From Mycobacterium sp. GA-2829 (lineage in GTDB: Bacteria > Actinomycetota > Actinomycetes > Mycobacteriales > Mycobacteriaceae): DNA of 64,000 nt. Location: positions 124,001-188,000 of the forward strand of contig NZ_LQIT01000045.1 of the NCBI RefSeq assembly GCF_001499965.1, given 5' to 3'. This document shows positions 32,479 through 40,803 of the stretch, piece by piece. Under the pieces are notes generated by a model. The model was not told the origin of the DNA. It worked only from the letters and a program-made list of their open reading frames with translations, and ran no database searches. Within the stretch, counting starts at the first letter, position 1; each line of letters opens with the position of its first letter. The translations under genes were made by a program, and so were the position numbers.

Positions 32479-33158
32479 CTGTCGGACAACAAATCCGGGC
32501 GTCTGTCCCGGGTCCGTTCCAGCGCCTGCTCGTGCCGCCAGGCCGCCACCTTGGCGTGGTCCCCGGACAGCAGCACCGGCGGTACGTCCAGACCGCGCCA
32601 GCTCGGGGGGCGGGTGTAACTCGGACCTTCGAGCAGACCAGCGGAATGCGAATCGTCGGCGTGTGACGCAGGGTTGCCGAGCACCTCGGGCAGCAGTCGC
32701 ACGACGGCCTCGACCATCACCAGCGTGGCCGATTCGCCGCCGTTGAGGACGTAGTCGCCGATCGAGACCTCGGCCACCCGCATCCGGCGGGCGGCGTCGT
32801 CGACGACACGCTGATCGATGCCCTCGTAGCGTCCGCACGCGAACACCAGGTGTTTCTCGGTGCTCCACTGCCGCGCCGTGGCCTGATCGAACAGCCGCCC
32901 CGCCGGGGTGGGGACGACGAGCAGGGTGTCCTCGGTGCAGACATCGTCGAGCGCGGCACCCCACACCGGCGCCTTCATGACCATGCCCGGCCCCCCGCCG
33001 TAGGGCGAGTCGTCGACCGAACGGTGCACGTCGTGGGTCCACTCCCGCAGGTCGTGCACCCCGAGTTGGATCCGGCCGGCGTCGATCGCCTTGCCGGGCA
33101 ACGACTCTCGCAGGGGGTCGAGGTAGCGCGGGAAGATCGTGATGACGTCTATGCGCAT
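32475..33158 (-). CDS. trmD: tRNA (guanine-37-N1)-methyltransferase
   Basis: 227 residues. It methylates G37 next to the anticodon using S-adenosylmethionine. Motifs: RIDVITIFPRYLDPLRESL at the start, DSPYGGGPGMVMKAPV, FACGRYEGIDQRV and SIGDYVLNGGESATLVMVEAVVRLLP, which form the trefoil-knot cofactor site. It ends the rpsP-khpA-rimM-trmD operon, 5 bp after rimM. Confidence 0.97.
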   Translation of the reverse strand: MRIDVITIFPRYLDPLRESLPGKAIDAGRIQLGVHDLREWTHDVHRSVDDSPYGGGPGMVMKAPVWGAALDDVCTEDTLLVVPTPAGRLFDQATARQWSTEKHLVFACGRYEGIDQRVVDDAARRMRVAEVSIGDYVLNGGESATLVMVEAVVRLLPEVLGNPASHADDSHSAGLLEGPSYTRPPSWRGLDVPPVLLSGDHAKVAAWRHEQALERTRDRRPDLLSDS

Positions 33159-33163
33159 ACCGG

Positions 33164-33685
33164 CTAGTCCAGGTCCAACAGACCCTCGGGTGGATCGATC
33201 TCCACCAGGGCGTCGGCGAGGGACACCCGCGGGACGATCTCGGTGACGAACGGCACGAGCACCTCCGCCCCCTCGGGTGTCTTCACCGACAGCAGTTCAC
33301 CCGCCGCCGTGTGCAGCACCTCCGCGACGGTCCCGACGTCGACTCCCTCGACCGTCCGGACGCGCAGACCTTCGAGTTGATGGTCGTAGAACTCGTCGGG
33401 ATCCTCGATCGGCGGGAGTTCGGAGGTGTCGACGATGAACAGGGTGCCGCGCAACGCGTCGGCGGCGTTGCGATCGGAGACACCGTCGAGACGCACGAGC
33501 AGCCGACCACCGTGCGGCCGAACGGATTCGACGACATAGCGACGCTCGGCGCCCCCCTTGGGGGCGCGCCCGCGCAGCTGGGCACCGGGCACGAACCGGG
33601 CGTCGGGGTCATCGGTGCGTACGTCGACCACCAGTTCGCCGGTGACCCCGTGCGCCTTGGCGACCCGTCCGACTACGAGGTCCAT
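33164..33685 (-). CDS. rimM: 16S rRNA processing protein RimM
   Basis: 173 residues. N-terminal RimM beta-barrel (LVVGRVAKAHGVTGELVVDVRTDDPDARF) and C-terminal PRC domain (EFYDHQLEGLRV; LLSVKTPEGAEVLVPFVTEIVPRVSL). It binds ribosomal protein S19 and assists maturation of the 30S head. It starts 12 bp after khpA in the conserved operon. Confidence 0.96.
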   Translation of the reverse strand: MDLVVGRVAKAHGVTGELVVDVRTDDPDARFVPGAQLRGRAPKGGAERRYVVESVRPHGGRLLVRLDGVSDRNAADALRGTLFIVDTSELPPIEDPDEFYDHQLEGLRVRTVEGVDVGTVAEVLHTAAGELLSVKTPEGAEVLVPFVTEIVPRVSLADALVEIDPPEGLLDLD

Positions 33686-33697
33686 GACCGGTGTTCG

Positions 33698-33940
33698 CTA
33701 CTGGTCGGTGTCCACCACGTCGACGCGGATGCCCCGGCCGCCGATCCCGGCGACCAGGGTGCGCAGCGCCGTCGCGGTGCGACCGCCGCGGCCGATCACC
33801 TTGCCGAGGTCGTCGGGGTGCACATGCACCTCGACCGTGCGACCGCGGCGATTGGTCACCATGTCCACCCGCACGTCGTCGGGGTTGTCGACGATTCCGC
33901 GGACGAGATGCTCGACAGCGTCGACGACGACTGAACTCAC
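33698..33940 (-). CDS. khpA: KH-domain RNA-binding protein (KhpA)
   Basis: 80 residues, a single KH domain with the GxxG loop IGRGGRTATALRTLV. KhpA proteins bind structured RNA, in other bacteria together with KhpB/Jag, and affect ribosome assembly and cell shape. GTG start; it follows rpsP by 5 bp. The position between rpsP and rimM is conserved across actinobacteria. Confidence 0.93.
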   Translation of the reverse strand: MSSVVVDAVEHLVRGIVDNPDDVRVDMVTNRRGRTVEVHVHPDDLGKVIGRGGRTATALRTLVAGIGGRGIRVDVVDTDQ

Positions 33941-33945
33941 CGGGC

Positions 33946-34452
33946 TCAGCTCTCAGTGGCGCCGGCGACGGTGGCGTCCTCGCCCTCAGCGGCGGGCTCG
34001 GACTTGTCGGCCGAACCGGACGGATCCGCGGTGGCCTCGACGTCGGAAGCGGCCTTCTTGGCGGGCGCCTTCTTCTTCTTGAGCTGGGTGGCCTCGTTGC
34101 TCGGGCCGCCGTCGGCCTCGGCCAGCGCGGCGTTGAACAGGTCGAGCTTGCTGGGCCTGGGCTCCTTGACCTTCAGCGTGCCCTCCGCGCCCGGCAGACC
34201 CTTGAACTTCTGCCAGTCGCCGGTGATCTTGAGGAGCTGCAGGACGGGTTCGGTGGGCTGGGCGCCGACGCCGAGCCAGTACTGGGCGCGCTCGGAGTCC
34301 ACCTCGATCAGGCTCGGCTCTTCCTTCGGGTGGTAGCGGCCGATGACCTCGATGGAACGGCCGTCGCGGCGGGTGCGCGCGTCGGCGACGACGATGCGGT
34401 ACTGGGGGTTGCGGATCTTGCCCAGACGGGTCAGCTTGATCTTGACAGCCAT
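33946..34452 (-). CDS. rpsP: Ribosomal protein S16 (bS16)
   Basis: 168 residues. The first 85 are canonical S16 (MAVKIKLTRLGKIRNPQYR and VVADARTRRDGRSIEVIGRYHP). The remaining 80 are an extension typical of mycobacteria, Lys/Ala-rich then acidic (KKKKAPAKKAASD; SAEPAAEGED-like end), probably disordered. ATG at 34452 is the family start. First gene of the rpsP-khpA-rimM-trmD operon; the 181-bp space up to 34634 should hold its promoter and that of the divergent methyltransferase. Confidence 0.96.
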   Translation of the reverse strand: MAVKIKLTRLGKIRNPQYRIVVADARTRRDGRSIEVIGRYHPKEEPSLIEVDSERAQYWLGVGAQPTEPVLQLLKITGDWQKFKGLPGAEGTLKVKEPRPSKLDLFNAALAEADGGPSNEATQLKKKKAPAKKAASDVEATADPSGSADKSEPAAEGEDATVAGATES

Positions 34453-34633
34453 GGGTGTTGCGTCTCCTCGAGAGTTGCCACGCTGCAATTCGGCGATGCG
34501 GGCGGAATTGCCCGATCCGGTTTTGCCTCACGTGTGTGACCACCGCGCAGCCGTAGTCGCGGGCGGACAGCCGACCATTGTGCCAGACCGGCACGTCGGG
34601 CCGGAAATCGTCGCACCGGGCACACTGGTGGCC

Positions 34634-35272
34634 ATGTCCCTACGTCAGCGACTCCTCACCACTGTGGCAGGACAACTCGGCCGCCCGCACGGCCGACTCG
34701 GCGGAGTGGTCGCGGGTGCCCTCAACCGCGGCAACGGCCAGGCGATCGCGACGGCGGTGGCCGCCGCGCAGGTCCCCGCCGGTGGCGTGGCCGCCGACAT
34801 CGGGTTCGGTGGCGGAGCGGGACTGCGCCTGCTCGTCGACGCGGTGGGCACCGGCGGCACCGTGCACGGAGTGGAAGTCTCCGGTGACATGCTCGAGCGG
34901 GCGCGGCGGCAGTTCCAGCGGGACCTCGAAAGCGGCAGGCTGCGGTTGGCCGAGGGGTCGCTGACGGCGCTGCCGGTGGACGACGCCACGCTCGACGCCG
35001 CGATCACGGTCAACACGGTGTACTTCGTCGACGACCTCGATGCCGTGTGCGCGGAGTTGGCCCGCACGCTGCGGCCCGGCGGCCGCGCGGTCATCGGCAT
35101 CGGTGACCCGGAGGCCATGCGGAATCTGCCCGTCACCCCCTACGGGTTCCGGTTGCGCCCGGTGGCCGAGATCGTGGCGGCGTTGGAGCGTGCCGGGTTG
35201 ACGGTGGACGTGCAGAGCCGCGCCGACGGCCGGCTGCCGCGGCACACCATCACCGCACAGCGCCCGGCCTGA
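34634..35272 (+). CDS. Class I SAM-dependent methyltransferase
   Basis: 212 residues. Motif I VAADIGFGGGAGLRLLVDA, motif post-I VHGVEVSGDMLERARR, and motif III LARTLRPGGRAVIGIGD are the standard Rossmann methyltransferase pattern, nearest to the UbiE/type 11 family. The acceptor is not predictable. ATG at 34634 is taken; there is no strong ribosome binding site, and a leaderless transcript is possible. It corresponds in position to Rv2909c-neighbour genes of M. tuberculosis only loosely. Convergent with the NTF2-like gene 4 bp downstream. Confidence 0.85.
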   Translation: MSLRQRLLTTVAGQLGRPHGRLGGVVAGALNRGNGQAIATAVAAAQVPAGGVAADIGFGGGAGLRLLVDAVGTGGTVHGVEVSGDMLERARRQFQRDLESGRLRLAEGSLTALPVDDATLDAAITVNTVYFVDDLDAVCAELARTLRPGGRAVIGIGDPEAMRNLPVTPYGFRLRPVAEIVAALERAGLTVDVQSRADGRLPRHTITAQRPA

Positions 35273-35276
35273 TGCC

Positions 35277-35702
35277 TCACACCAGCTTGTCGAAGCACTT
35301 CTCCTCGACGCGGCGGGTCATGCGCCACCCGTCGGCGGTGCGCAGGTAGGCGTCGACGTACCAGAGGCCGACGAAGTAGACCTGCTCCCCCATCACCATC
35401 GGGTTGAAGCAGATGGTCCGCGACGTCGCGGTGTCACCGTCGACGCGGACGTCGAAGTTGCCGAGCATGTGCGAATAGGCCGGAAAGTTGGGCAAGACCT
35501 CGGCCAGCCACTTCTTCACCTCGGGATACCTGCCGTCGACCCCGCCGGTCGCGCGGTAGTCGATGTAGGCGTCCGGGGTGAACACCCGGTCGAGGTCGTC
35601 GAACCGGCGCTGGTCGATCGCCGAGGAGTAGTCGACCATCAGCTGCTGGATCTCCAGCCGGTCCGAGATTTCCGCCAGGCTCAACATGGGACGATTGAAC
35701 AC
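35277..35702 (-). CDS. NTF2-like (SnoaL-like) protein
   Basis: 141 residues with a single NTF2/SnoaL cone fold: EISDRLEIQQLMVDYSSAIDQRRFDDLDRVFTPDAYIDY near the start and GEQVYFVGLWYVDAYLRTADGWRMTRRVEEKCF at the end. Members bind or isomerise small hydrophobic molecules (for example steroid delta-isomerase) or are non-catalytic. Corresponds to Rv2910c by position and memory. GTG at 35702 is used; ATG at 35687 is also possible. Divergent from dacB. Confidence 0.85.
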   Translation of the reverse strand: MFNRPMLSLAEISDRLEIQQLMVDYSSAIDQRRFDDLDRVFTPDAYIDYRATGGVDGRYPEVKKWLAEVLPNFPAYSHMLGNFDVRVDGDTATSRTICFNPMVMGEQVYFVGLWYVDAYLRTADGWRMTRRVEEKCFDKLV

Positions 35703-35719
35703 GATTAGGCTCCACCGCC

Positions 35720-36595
35720 ATGGGGAGGATCGCCACCGCGTTCGCCGTCGTGTTCACCGCGCTCGGGGTCGTCGCCGCGCCGGTCGCGGCCGCCGACATC
35801 GACATCCAGCCCGTCGGCTCGGTGCCGGTCCCGGCCGGTCCGGCCGAGGCGTGGATCGTCGCGGACATGGACACCGGCCAGGTACTGGCCGGGCACAACG
35901 ACAACACCCGCTACGCGCCGGCGAGCACGATCAAGACGCTCTTGGCGCAGGTGGTGCTCGACGAGGTGCCGCTGGAGACCACGATCGTCGCCGACGAGGC
36001 CGACACCCGGGTGGAGTGCAACTGCGCCGGGGTGGCGCCGGGCCGCACGTACACCGCCCGCCAGCTGCTCGAGGCGCTGCTGCTGGCGTCGGGTAACGAC
36101 GCCGCCAACACCCTGGCGCGGATGCTCGGCGGTATGGACGTCGCCGTGGCGAAGATGAACGGCAAGGCCGCCCGACTGGGCGCCCACGGCACCAACGTGG
36201 TGACGCCGTCCGGCCTGGACGGGCCCGGCATGCCGTTCTGGTCCACCCCCCACGATCTGGCGGTGATCTTCCGCGCGGGCATGGCCAACCCGGTGTTCGC
36301 GCAGATCGTGGCCATGCCGTCGACGGTCTTCCCGACCAAGACCGGCGACGCCGTGCTGGTCAATCAGAACGAACTGCTGTACCGCTACCCGGGGGCGCTC
36401 GGCGGCAAGACGGGGTTCACCGACATCGCCCGCAAGACCTACGTCGGAGCCGCCCAGCGCGACGGCAGGCGGCTGGTCGTGGTGTTGATGCACGGGCTGG
36501 TCACCGCGGGCGGCCCCACCTACTGGGACCAGGCCGCTGGGCTGCTCGACTGGGGGTTCGGACTGGACCGCGGTGCGAGCGTCGGCGTGCTGTAA
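35720..36595 (+). CDS. dacB: D-alanyl-D-alanine carboxypeptidase, secreted (DacB-like)
   Basis: 291 residues. Signal peptide (TAFAVVFTALGVVAAPVAAA) with probable cleavage near residue 24. Penicillin-binding motifs: SxxK as S69-T-I-K72, SxN as LASGNDAAN, and KTG as GGKTGFTD. It trims the terminal D-Ala of peptidoglycan stem peptides. Corresponds to DacB2 (Rv2911). Followed 69 bp later, in the same direction, by a paralogue with the same motif layout. Confidence 0.93.
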   Translation: MGRIATAFAVVFTALGVVAAPVAAADIDIQPVGSVPVPAGPAEAWIVADMDTGQVLAGHNDNTRYAPASTIKTLLAQVVLDEVPLETTIVADEADTRVECNCAGVAPGRTYTARQLLEALLLASGNDAANTLARMLGGMDVAVAKMNGKAARLGAHGTNVVTPSGLDGPGMPFWSTPHDLAVIFRAGMANPVFAQIVAMPSTVFPTKTGDAVLVNQNELLYRYPGALGGKTGFTDIARKTYVGAAQRDGRRLVVVLMHGLVTAGGPTYWDQAAGLLDWGFGLDRGASVGVL

Positions 36596-36664
36596 CGCGA
36601 TGTCATTGAGCTGCAACGTCTTCGAGACCGAATCGAGGCGTAACCGCCCTTAGGCTCTGGCGCC

Positions 36665-37513
36665 GTGGCCGGTTCGCGTTCTTGGTGGTCGCGGACGTTC
36701 ATCGCCGGATGCGCGCTCGCGCTGACGATGTCGTCGGCCGGCGTGGTCGCCGGGCGCACCCCGGCGCTCGCCCAACCCCAACCGGCCGGTGCGGTCACGC
36801 TGCCCGAGGGGCCGGCGCAGGCGTGGCTGGTCGCCGATCTGGACTCGGGGCGCGTCCTGGCCAGCCGCAACCCCTATGAGCCCCACGCCCCGGCCAGCAC
36901 GATCAAGGTGCTGCTGGCCATGGTGGTGCTCGACCACCTGAATCCCGACAACTTCGCCAGGGCCAACGCATCGCACACCAAGGTCGAGTGCTCCTGCGTC
37001 GGCCTCGAACCCGGTCAGCCCTACACGGTTCGCGAACTGCTCTCGGCGCTGCTGATGGTGTCGGGCAACGATGCGGCCAACATGCTCGCCGACATGCTGG
37101 GCGGGCAGCGCGCCGAGGTCGCCGCGATGAACCGCAAGGCAGCACTCGTGGGCGCGAAGTCGACGAGGGCGTCGTCACCGTCGGGTCTCGACGGGCCGGG
37201 CTGGGAGTCGATCACCACACCGCACGATCTGGCCGTGATGCTGCGGGCCGCGCTGGGATATCCGTTGATCGCCCAGATCATGCGCTCACCCTCGGCGCCG
37301 TTCCCCGGTAAGACGCTGACCAACCAGAACGAGCTGCTGAGCCGCTATCCCGGTGACATCGCGGGCAAGACCGGATACACCAACCTCGCCCGCAAGACGT
37401 ATGTCGGTGCGGCGCAACGCGGTAACCGCCGGCTGGTGGTGGTGCAGATGTACGGCACCGGCGACCTCTACAGCCAGGCGATCGGATTGTTCGACTACGG
37501 ATTCAGCCAATAG
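36665..37513 (+). CDS. D-alanyl-D-alanine carboxypeptidase paralogue, secreted
   Basis: 282 residues, GTG start. Signal segment FIAGCALALTMSSAGVVAG and mature start after ALAQ. SxxK S78-T-I-K81, SGNDAAN and AGKTGYTN are intact. It is a tandem copy of the preceding dacB gene, clearly related along the whole mature part (AWLVADLDSGRVLASRNPYEPHAPASTIK against AWIVADMDTGQVLAG), so it arose by duplication. The stop lies within the end of mdcH on the other strand (11-bp convergent overlap), marking the edge of the malonate cluster. Confidence 0.92.
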   Translation: MAGSRSWWSRTFIAGCALALTMSSAGVVAGRTPALAQPQPAGAVTLPEGPAQAWLVADLDSGRVLASRNPYEPHAPASTIKVLLAMVVLDHLNPDNFARANASHTKVECSCVGLEPGQPYTVRELLSALLMVSGNDAANMLADMLGGQRAEVAAMNRKAALVGAKSTRASSPSGLDGPGWESITTPHDLAVMLRAALGYPLIAQIMRSPSAPFPGKTLTNQNELLSRYPGDIAGKTGYTNLARKTYVGAAQRGNRRLVVVQMYGTGDLYSQAIGLFDYGFSQ

Positions 37514-38429
37514 CACCGACGGATTCGTAGCCGGCGTCGTCGACGCTCAGCGCGCGCACCGGCACCCCCGACAGCAAGTGGGTCAGGACATGGCCCGGCG
37601 GCATCTCGACGGCGGTGCGAACCCCGAACTCCGGCAGCACCGTCGCGATGTCGTACCACTGCACCGGCCGAGCCACCGACACCGCCAGATCGCGCAGGAC
37701 GGCGTCCGGGTCGTCGATGATGCGCCGACCCCCGGCATTGGTCAGGTAGGCGGCCGTCTGCCTGCGCCGCGGGATGCCGGCGAGGTGAGCGGCCAGCCGC
37801 GTCGCGGTGTTCTCCTGCAGCGGACCGTGTGAGGCGACGGCGATGTCGAGCATCTCGAATCGCCTGGCACCGCAGCGTCGGGCGGCCTCGCGGGCGCGCT
37901 CGAGTGCGTCGCGCGTGCCCGCGAACACGATCTGGTCCGCGGCGTTGATGTTCGCGACCCACAGCGTGCCTGCCGGTACGGCCGCCGCGGTGATCACCTC
38001 ATCGGCCCGTCGCCGCCCGATCCCCGTCGTCGGGGCCATCCCCCACACGTCGCCGGCGGACGCCGCCGACATCGCCTCGGCACGCTTTGCGACCGCCGCA
38101 ACCGCCTCGGCCACCGTGAGCACCCCCGCGGTCACCGCGGCCGCGAACGCGCCGACCGAGTGGCCGGCCACCACGCCCGGGACGACACCGTGCTCCTCGG
38201 CGAGGTGACGTGCCGCGGCCACCCCGCAGATCAGCAGCGCCAGTTGGCAGTTGCGCGTCGCGGTGAGCGCCTCGGCGGTGTCGAGTCCGGTCAGACCGCC
38301 CAGGACGGCGGACGCCTCCTCCGTGACGGTCCGGGTGGCACAACTCGCCGGAAGGTCACCGAGCATGCCCGGGCGTTGCGAACCCTGACCCGGGAACAGA
38401 AACGCCACAGACGGATCGTGCACTTTCAC
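37503..38429 (-). CDS. mdcH: Malonate decarboxylase malonyl-transferase (epsilon subunit)
   Basis: 308 residues. Acyltransferase fold with VAFLFPGQGSQRPGML at the start and the nucleophile in GVVAGHSVGAFAAA. MdcH charges the acyl-carrier subunit MdcC with malonyl from malonyl-CoA, priming the cycle. GTG at 38429 overlaps the mdcG stop as GTGA. Last gene of the operon; it converges with dacB. Confidence 0.92.
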   Translation of the reverse strand: MKVHDPSVAFLFPGQGSQRPGMLGDLPASCATRTVTEEASAVLGGLTGLDTAEALTATRNCQLALLICGVAAARHLAEEHGVVPGVVAGHSVGAFAAAVTAGVLTVAEAVAAVAKRAEAMSAASAGDVWGMAPTTGIGRRRADEVITAAAVPAGTLWVANINAADQIVFAGTRDALERAREAARRCGARRFEMLDIAVASHGPLQENTATRLAAHLAGIPRRRQTAAYLTNAGGRRIIDDPDAVLRDLAVSVARPVQWYDIATVLPEFGVRTAVEMPPGHVLTHLLSGVPVRALSVDDAGYESVGAIG

Positions 38430-39115
38430 AACGACTTTCGATCGATGAGGACCGGTCCGTCGACGGTGCGGAGCAACACCCGCTCGGCCTGCACCACGTC
38501 GGCCAGTGCCACCGCGCCCGCGGGTAGGTCGAGCTGACAGTCGACGCGAGCGGGGAACCGAGCGAATGCGCGGTGCCATGCGGTCAGGATCTGGTACGGC
38601 GGCAGCCGGTGCACCCGCACCACCAGGTCCAGGTCGCTGGTGTCGGTCACGGCGCGGACGCCGGTGGCCAGGGTGAACCCGGTGCTGCCGGCGGGCCCCC
38701 ACCACAAACCCGTCGGCCCCAACAGGTTCCGCGCCGCGTCGAGCGCCGACGCGGCGGGTACGTCGGGCAGCCTGACCTCAGACTCCAGAAGGTCTGCCGG
38801 TGTGCGGGTTTCGAGGACCGACCTGGCGTCGATCTCGGTGGCGTACCGTTGCCCGCGACCGGCCCCGCGGACCCCGACCGGGATCCGTCCGGGCGCGTTG
38901 CTGCCCCGCGAGGCTGAAGCTACGCAGCAGTTGTGCGAGTGAGGCCCTGCGTGGCTTCCGTCTCGCGGATTTGTCTGGCCGGGCGCGCACCGCGCCCGGC
39001 GCACCACCACCCACGGCGCAGTCGCCAGCTCGGGTGCCACCCACGCCGGGGCATCTCGGGTGAGCTCCGGTGCGACGGCGATGCGCAGCAGATCGTGCGC
39101 CCGGAACGTCGTCAC
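38426..39115 (-). CDS. mdcG: Holo-MdcC synthase (phosphoribosyl-dephospho-CoA transferase) with internal insertion
   Basis: 229 residues. It attaches the 2'-(5''-phosphoribosyl)-3'-dephospho-CoA group to MdcC. N-terminal FRAHDLLRIAVAPELTRDAPAWV and the nucleotidyltransferase motif DTSDLDLVVRVH are present. Between WVVVRRARC and APGRIPVGVRG there is an in-frame stretch of 30 extra residues, rich in His, Ser and Cys, encoded by the palindromic element at 38889-38987; deleting it restores continuous RRARCAPGRIPVGVRG. The frame stays open, so a longer protein may be made; whether it is active is unknown. GTG at 39115 overlaps mdcDE as GTGA. Confidence 0.88.
   Translation of the reverse strand: MTTFRAHDLLRIAVAPELTRDAPAWVAPELATAPWVVVRRARCAPGQTNPRDGSHAGPHSHNCCVASASRGSNAPGRIPVGVRGAGRGQRYATEIDARSVLETRTPADLLESEVRLPDVPAASALDAARNLLGPTGLWWGPAGSTGFTLATGVRAVTDTSDLDLVVRVHRLPPYQILTAWHRAFARFPARVDCQLDLPAGAVALADVVQAERVLLRTVDGPVLIDRKSL
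38889..38987. repeat. Short palindromic element inserted in-frame in mdcG, with 9-bp flanking repeat
   Basis: The 9-bp sequence CCGGGCGCG occurs at 38889-38897 and again at 38979-38987, exactly 90 bp (30 codons) apart, as a target-site duplication would. Between them is a 22-bp inverted repeat, 38906-38927 against 38947-38968, with three mismatches around a 19-nt loop; the core of the left arm is GCGAGGCTGAAGCTACGCAG. Neither reading adds a stop in the mdcG frame. It looks like a miniature mobile palindrome comparable to protein-coding palindromic elements of Rickettsia. I did not find a second copy in the window. Confidence 0.65.
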
Positions 39116-40803
39116 CGCCGCCACTGCGCCGTCATCGCCTCTCGCACCTGTCGCGACGCTGTCCGGACCCGGGTGGCATCCGGGGAGTCGAGCCGGGTGG
39201 ACAGATCGCGCGGGCCGGTGCGGGCGGCGTGGATCTGCGCGTCGACCGCGCCGCGGACTACCTCGACGTCGTCCGCGGTCGGATCCTGCGCATCCGTCAC
39301 GGGGAGCAGACCGTCGCAGAATCCGAGCCGGGCCCAGTCGCGAACGTCGAAACTCAACGGCAGCACCGTCTTCGCGAGCTCCTCGAGTTCCGCGACGGTC
39401 CGCAGCGTGATCCGGGCTGCCGCCGACTCGTGCATGGCGTGGATGCGGACGCCCGGATCGTCGAGGGCGAGAATCCGTTGTGCCTGCAGCCCGTGGGCGA
39501 GGAATCCACCGGAAAGCGCCGCCCCCACCACGAGTGCGACGATCGGATGGCCCGCGGTGCGGGCGCGGTGGTAGGCGTCGACGGTGACCGCGATGGCCTG
39601 GTGCAACCCGGCCATCTCCTCGAGTCGCCCGTAGGCCTGACTCGGCAGGTCCACCACGGCGACCACTGCACGTTTGACGGCCGCGTCGGCATCCGCCCGG
39701 ATCACGTCGTCGAGCGCGTCGGCCAGTGCCCAGCATTCGACGAGCCCGACCTCGCCGTGGCGCGCCCGGGGATAGTGGCTGTCCGGATCGGGCACCACGG
39801 CCAGGTAGGTGCGATCGGTGGTGTCCGCGCGCAGCACGGAGGCCACCACGGGTTCCGGTGCCGTCGCGGCCAGTGCGGTCAGCCACGTGCGGCCGCGGCT
39901 GGGCGCGGTGGAGGACTCACCCCGCGGCAGCCGCATCGTCGGGGCCGCACCCCACAGGGTGCGCAGCTCCTCGGGTGTCGGCGGATGCCCGGGATCGATT
40001 GCCGCCACGCGGGTTTCGTAGTCGTCGACACGCTCGCTGCGGTGTTCGCCCCGGCGCAGCGGACCCGCGGCCAGCGCGGCGGAGACCGCGGCGCGCAACC
40101 GGTCGGCGTCGTCGGGCACGAGCACGTCGGCGAGTCCGGTCGCGCAGCGTTGTTCACCGCCGTCGATCCGCCAGATCAGCGCACGGTCGCCGGCGTCGAA
40201 CTCCTCGACCCCGGCCTCCTGTTCGATGACCGCCGGCCCGTTCAACCCGATCCGGCCCTGCGGCGTGACGATCAGCGTGGTGCACAGCCCCGCGGCGATG
40301 CTCACCCCGCCGTAGGACCCCACTTCACCGGCCACCACACCGACGACCGGGGCCAGCGGGCGCAGATCCAGTATCGCCGAACAGATCTCGGCGACGGCGT
40401 TGAGACCGAGGTTGGCCTCCTGCAACCGGACGCCGCCGGTCTCCAACAGCAGCACCGCGGCCGTCGGCGTGCCGGCCCGGCAGTCCTCGGCGGCCAGCCG
40501 CAGCGCCTGGGTGATCTTCGCGCCCGACACCTCGCCGATGGCGCCGCCCTGGAAGCGCTGCTCGATCGACGCGACCACGACGGGGTTGCCGCCGATCGTG
40601 CCGCGGGCGATCACCACACCGTCGTCGGATTGGGGAACGATGCCCTGTACGGCGAGCCACGGGGATTCGATGCGGTCGAACGGTCCGCACAACACCCGCG
40701 CACTGTCGGGGTCGAGCAGGGCGGTGGCCCGGCCGAACGCATCGCCTTCGAGGAAGCTGCGGCGGTGCAGGATCGTCTGCCAGTCACCGGCGGTGGTGGT
40801 CAT
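39112..40803 (-). CDS. mdcDE: Malonate decarboxylase, fused beta and gamma subunits
   Basis: 563 residues. Residues about 1-270 are MdcD-like (SFLEGDAFGRATALLDPDSARVL; LLLETGGVRLQEANLGLNAVAEI; APVVGVVAGEVGSYGGVSIAAGLC), the carboxyltransferase-fold subunit that decarboxylates malonyl-S-ACP. Residues about 300-563 are MdcE-like (VVDLPSQAYGRLEEMAGLHQAIAV; VALVVGAALSGGFLAHGLQAQRILAL). In the Klebsiella operon these are two proteins; here they are one chain joined by a short linker near residues 270-300. ATG at 40803 overlaps mdcC as ATGA. Confidence 0.92.
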   Translation of the reverse strand: MTTTAGDWQTILHRRSFLEGDAFGRATALLDPDSARVLCGPFDRIESPWLAVQGIVPQSDDGVVIARGTIGGNPVVVASIEQRFQGGAIGEVSGAKITQALRLAAEDCRAGTPTAAVLLLETGGVRLQEANLGLNAVAEICSAILDLRPLAPVVGVVAGEVGSYGGVSIAAGLCTTLIVTPQGRIGLNGPAVIEQEAGVEEFDAGDRALIWRIDGGEQRCATGLADVLVPDDADRLRAAVSAALAAGPLRRGEHRSERVDDYETRVAAIDPGHPPTPEELRTLWGAAPTMRLPRGESSTAPSRGRTWLTALAATAPEPVVASVLRADTTDRTYLAVVPDPDSHYPRARHGEVGLVECWALADALDDVIRADADAAVKRAVVAVVDLPSQAYGRLEEMAGLHQAIAVTVDAYHRARTAGHPIVALVVGAALSGGFLAHGLQAQRILALDDPGVRIHAMHESAAARITLRTVAELEELAKTVLPLSFDVRDWARLGFCDGLLPVTDAQDPTADDVEVVRGAVDAQIHAARTGPRDLSTRLDSPDATRVRTASRQVREAMTAQWRR

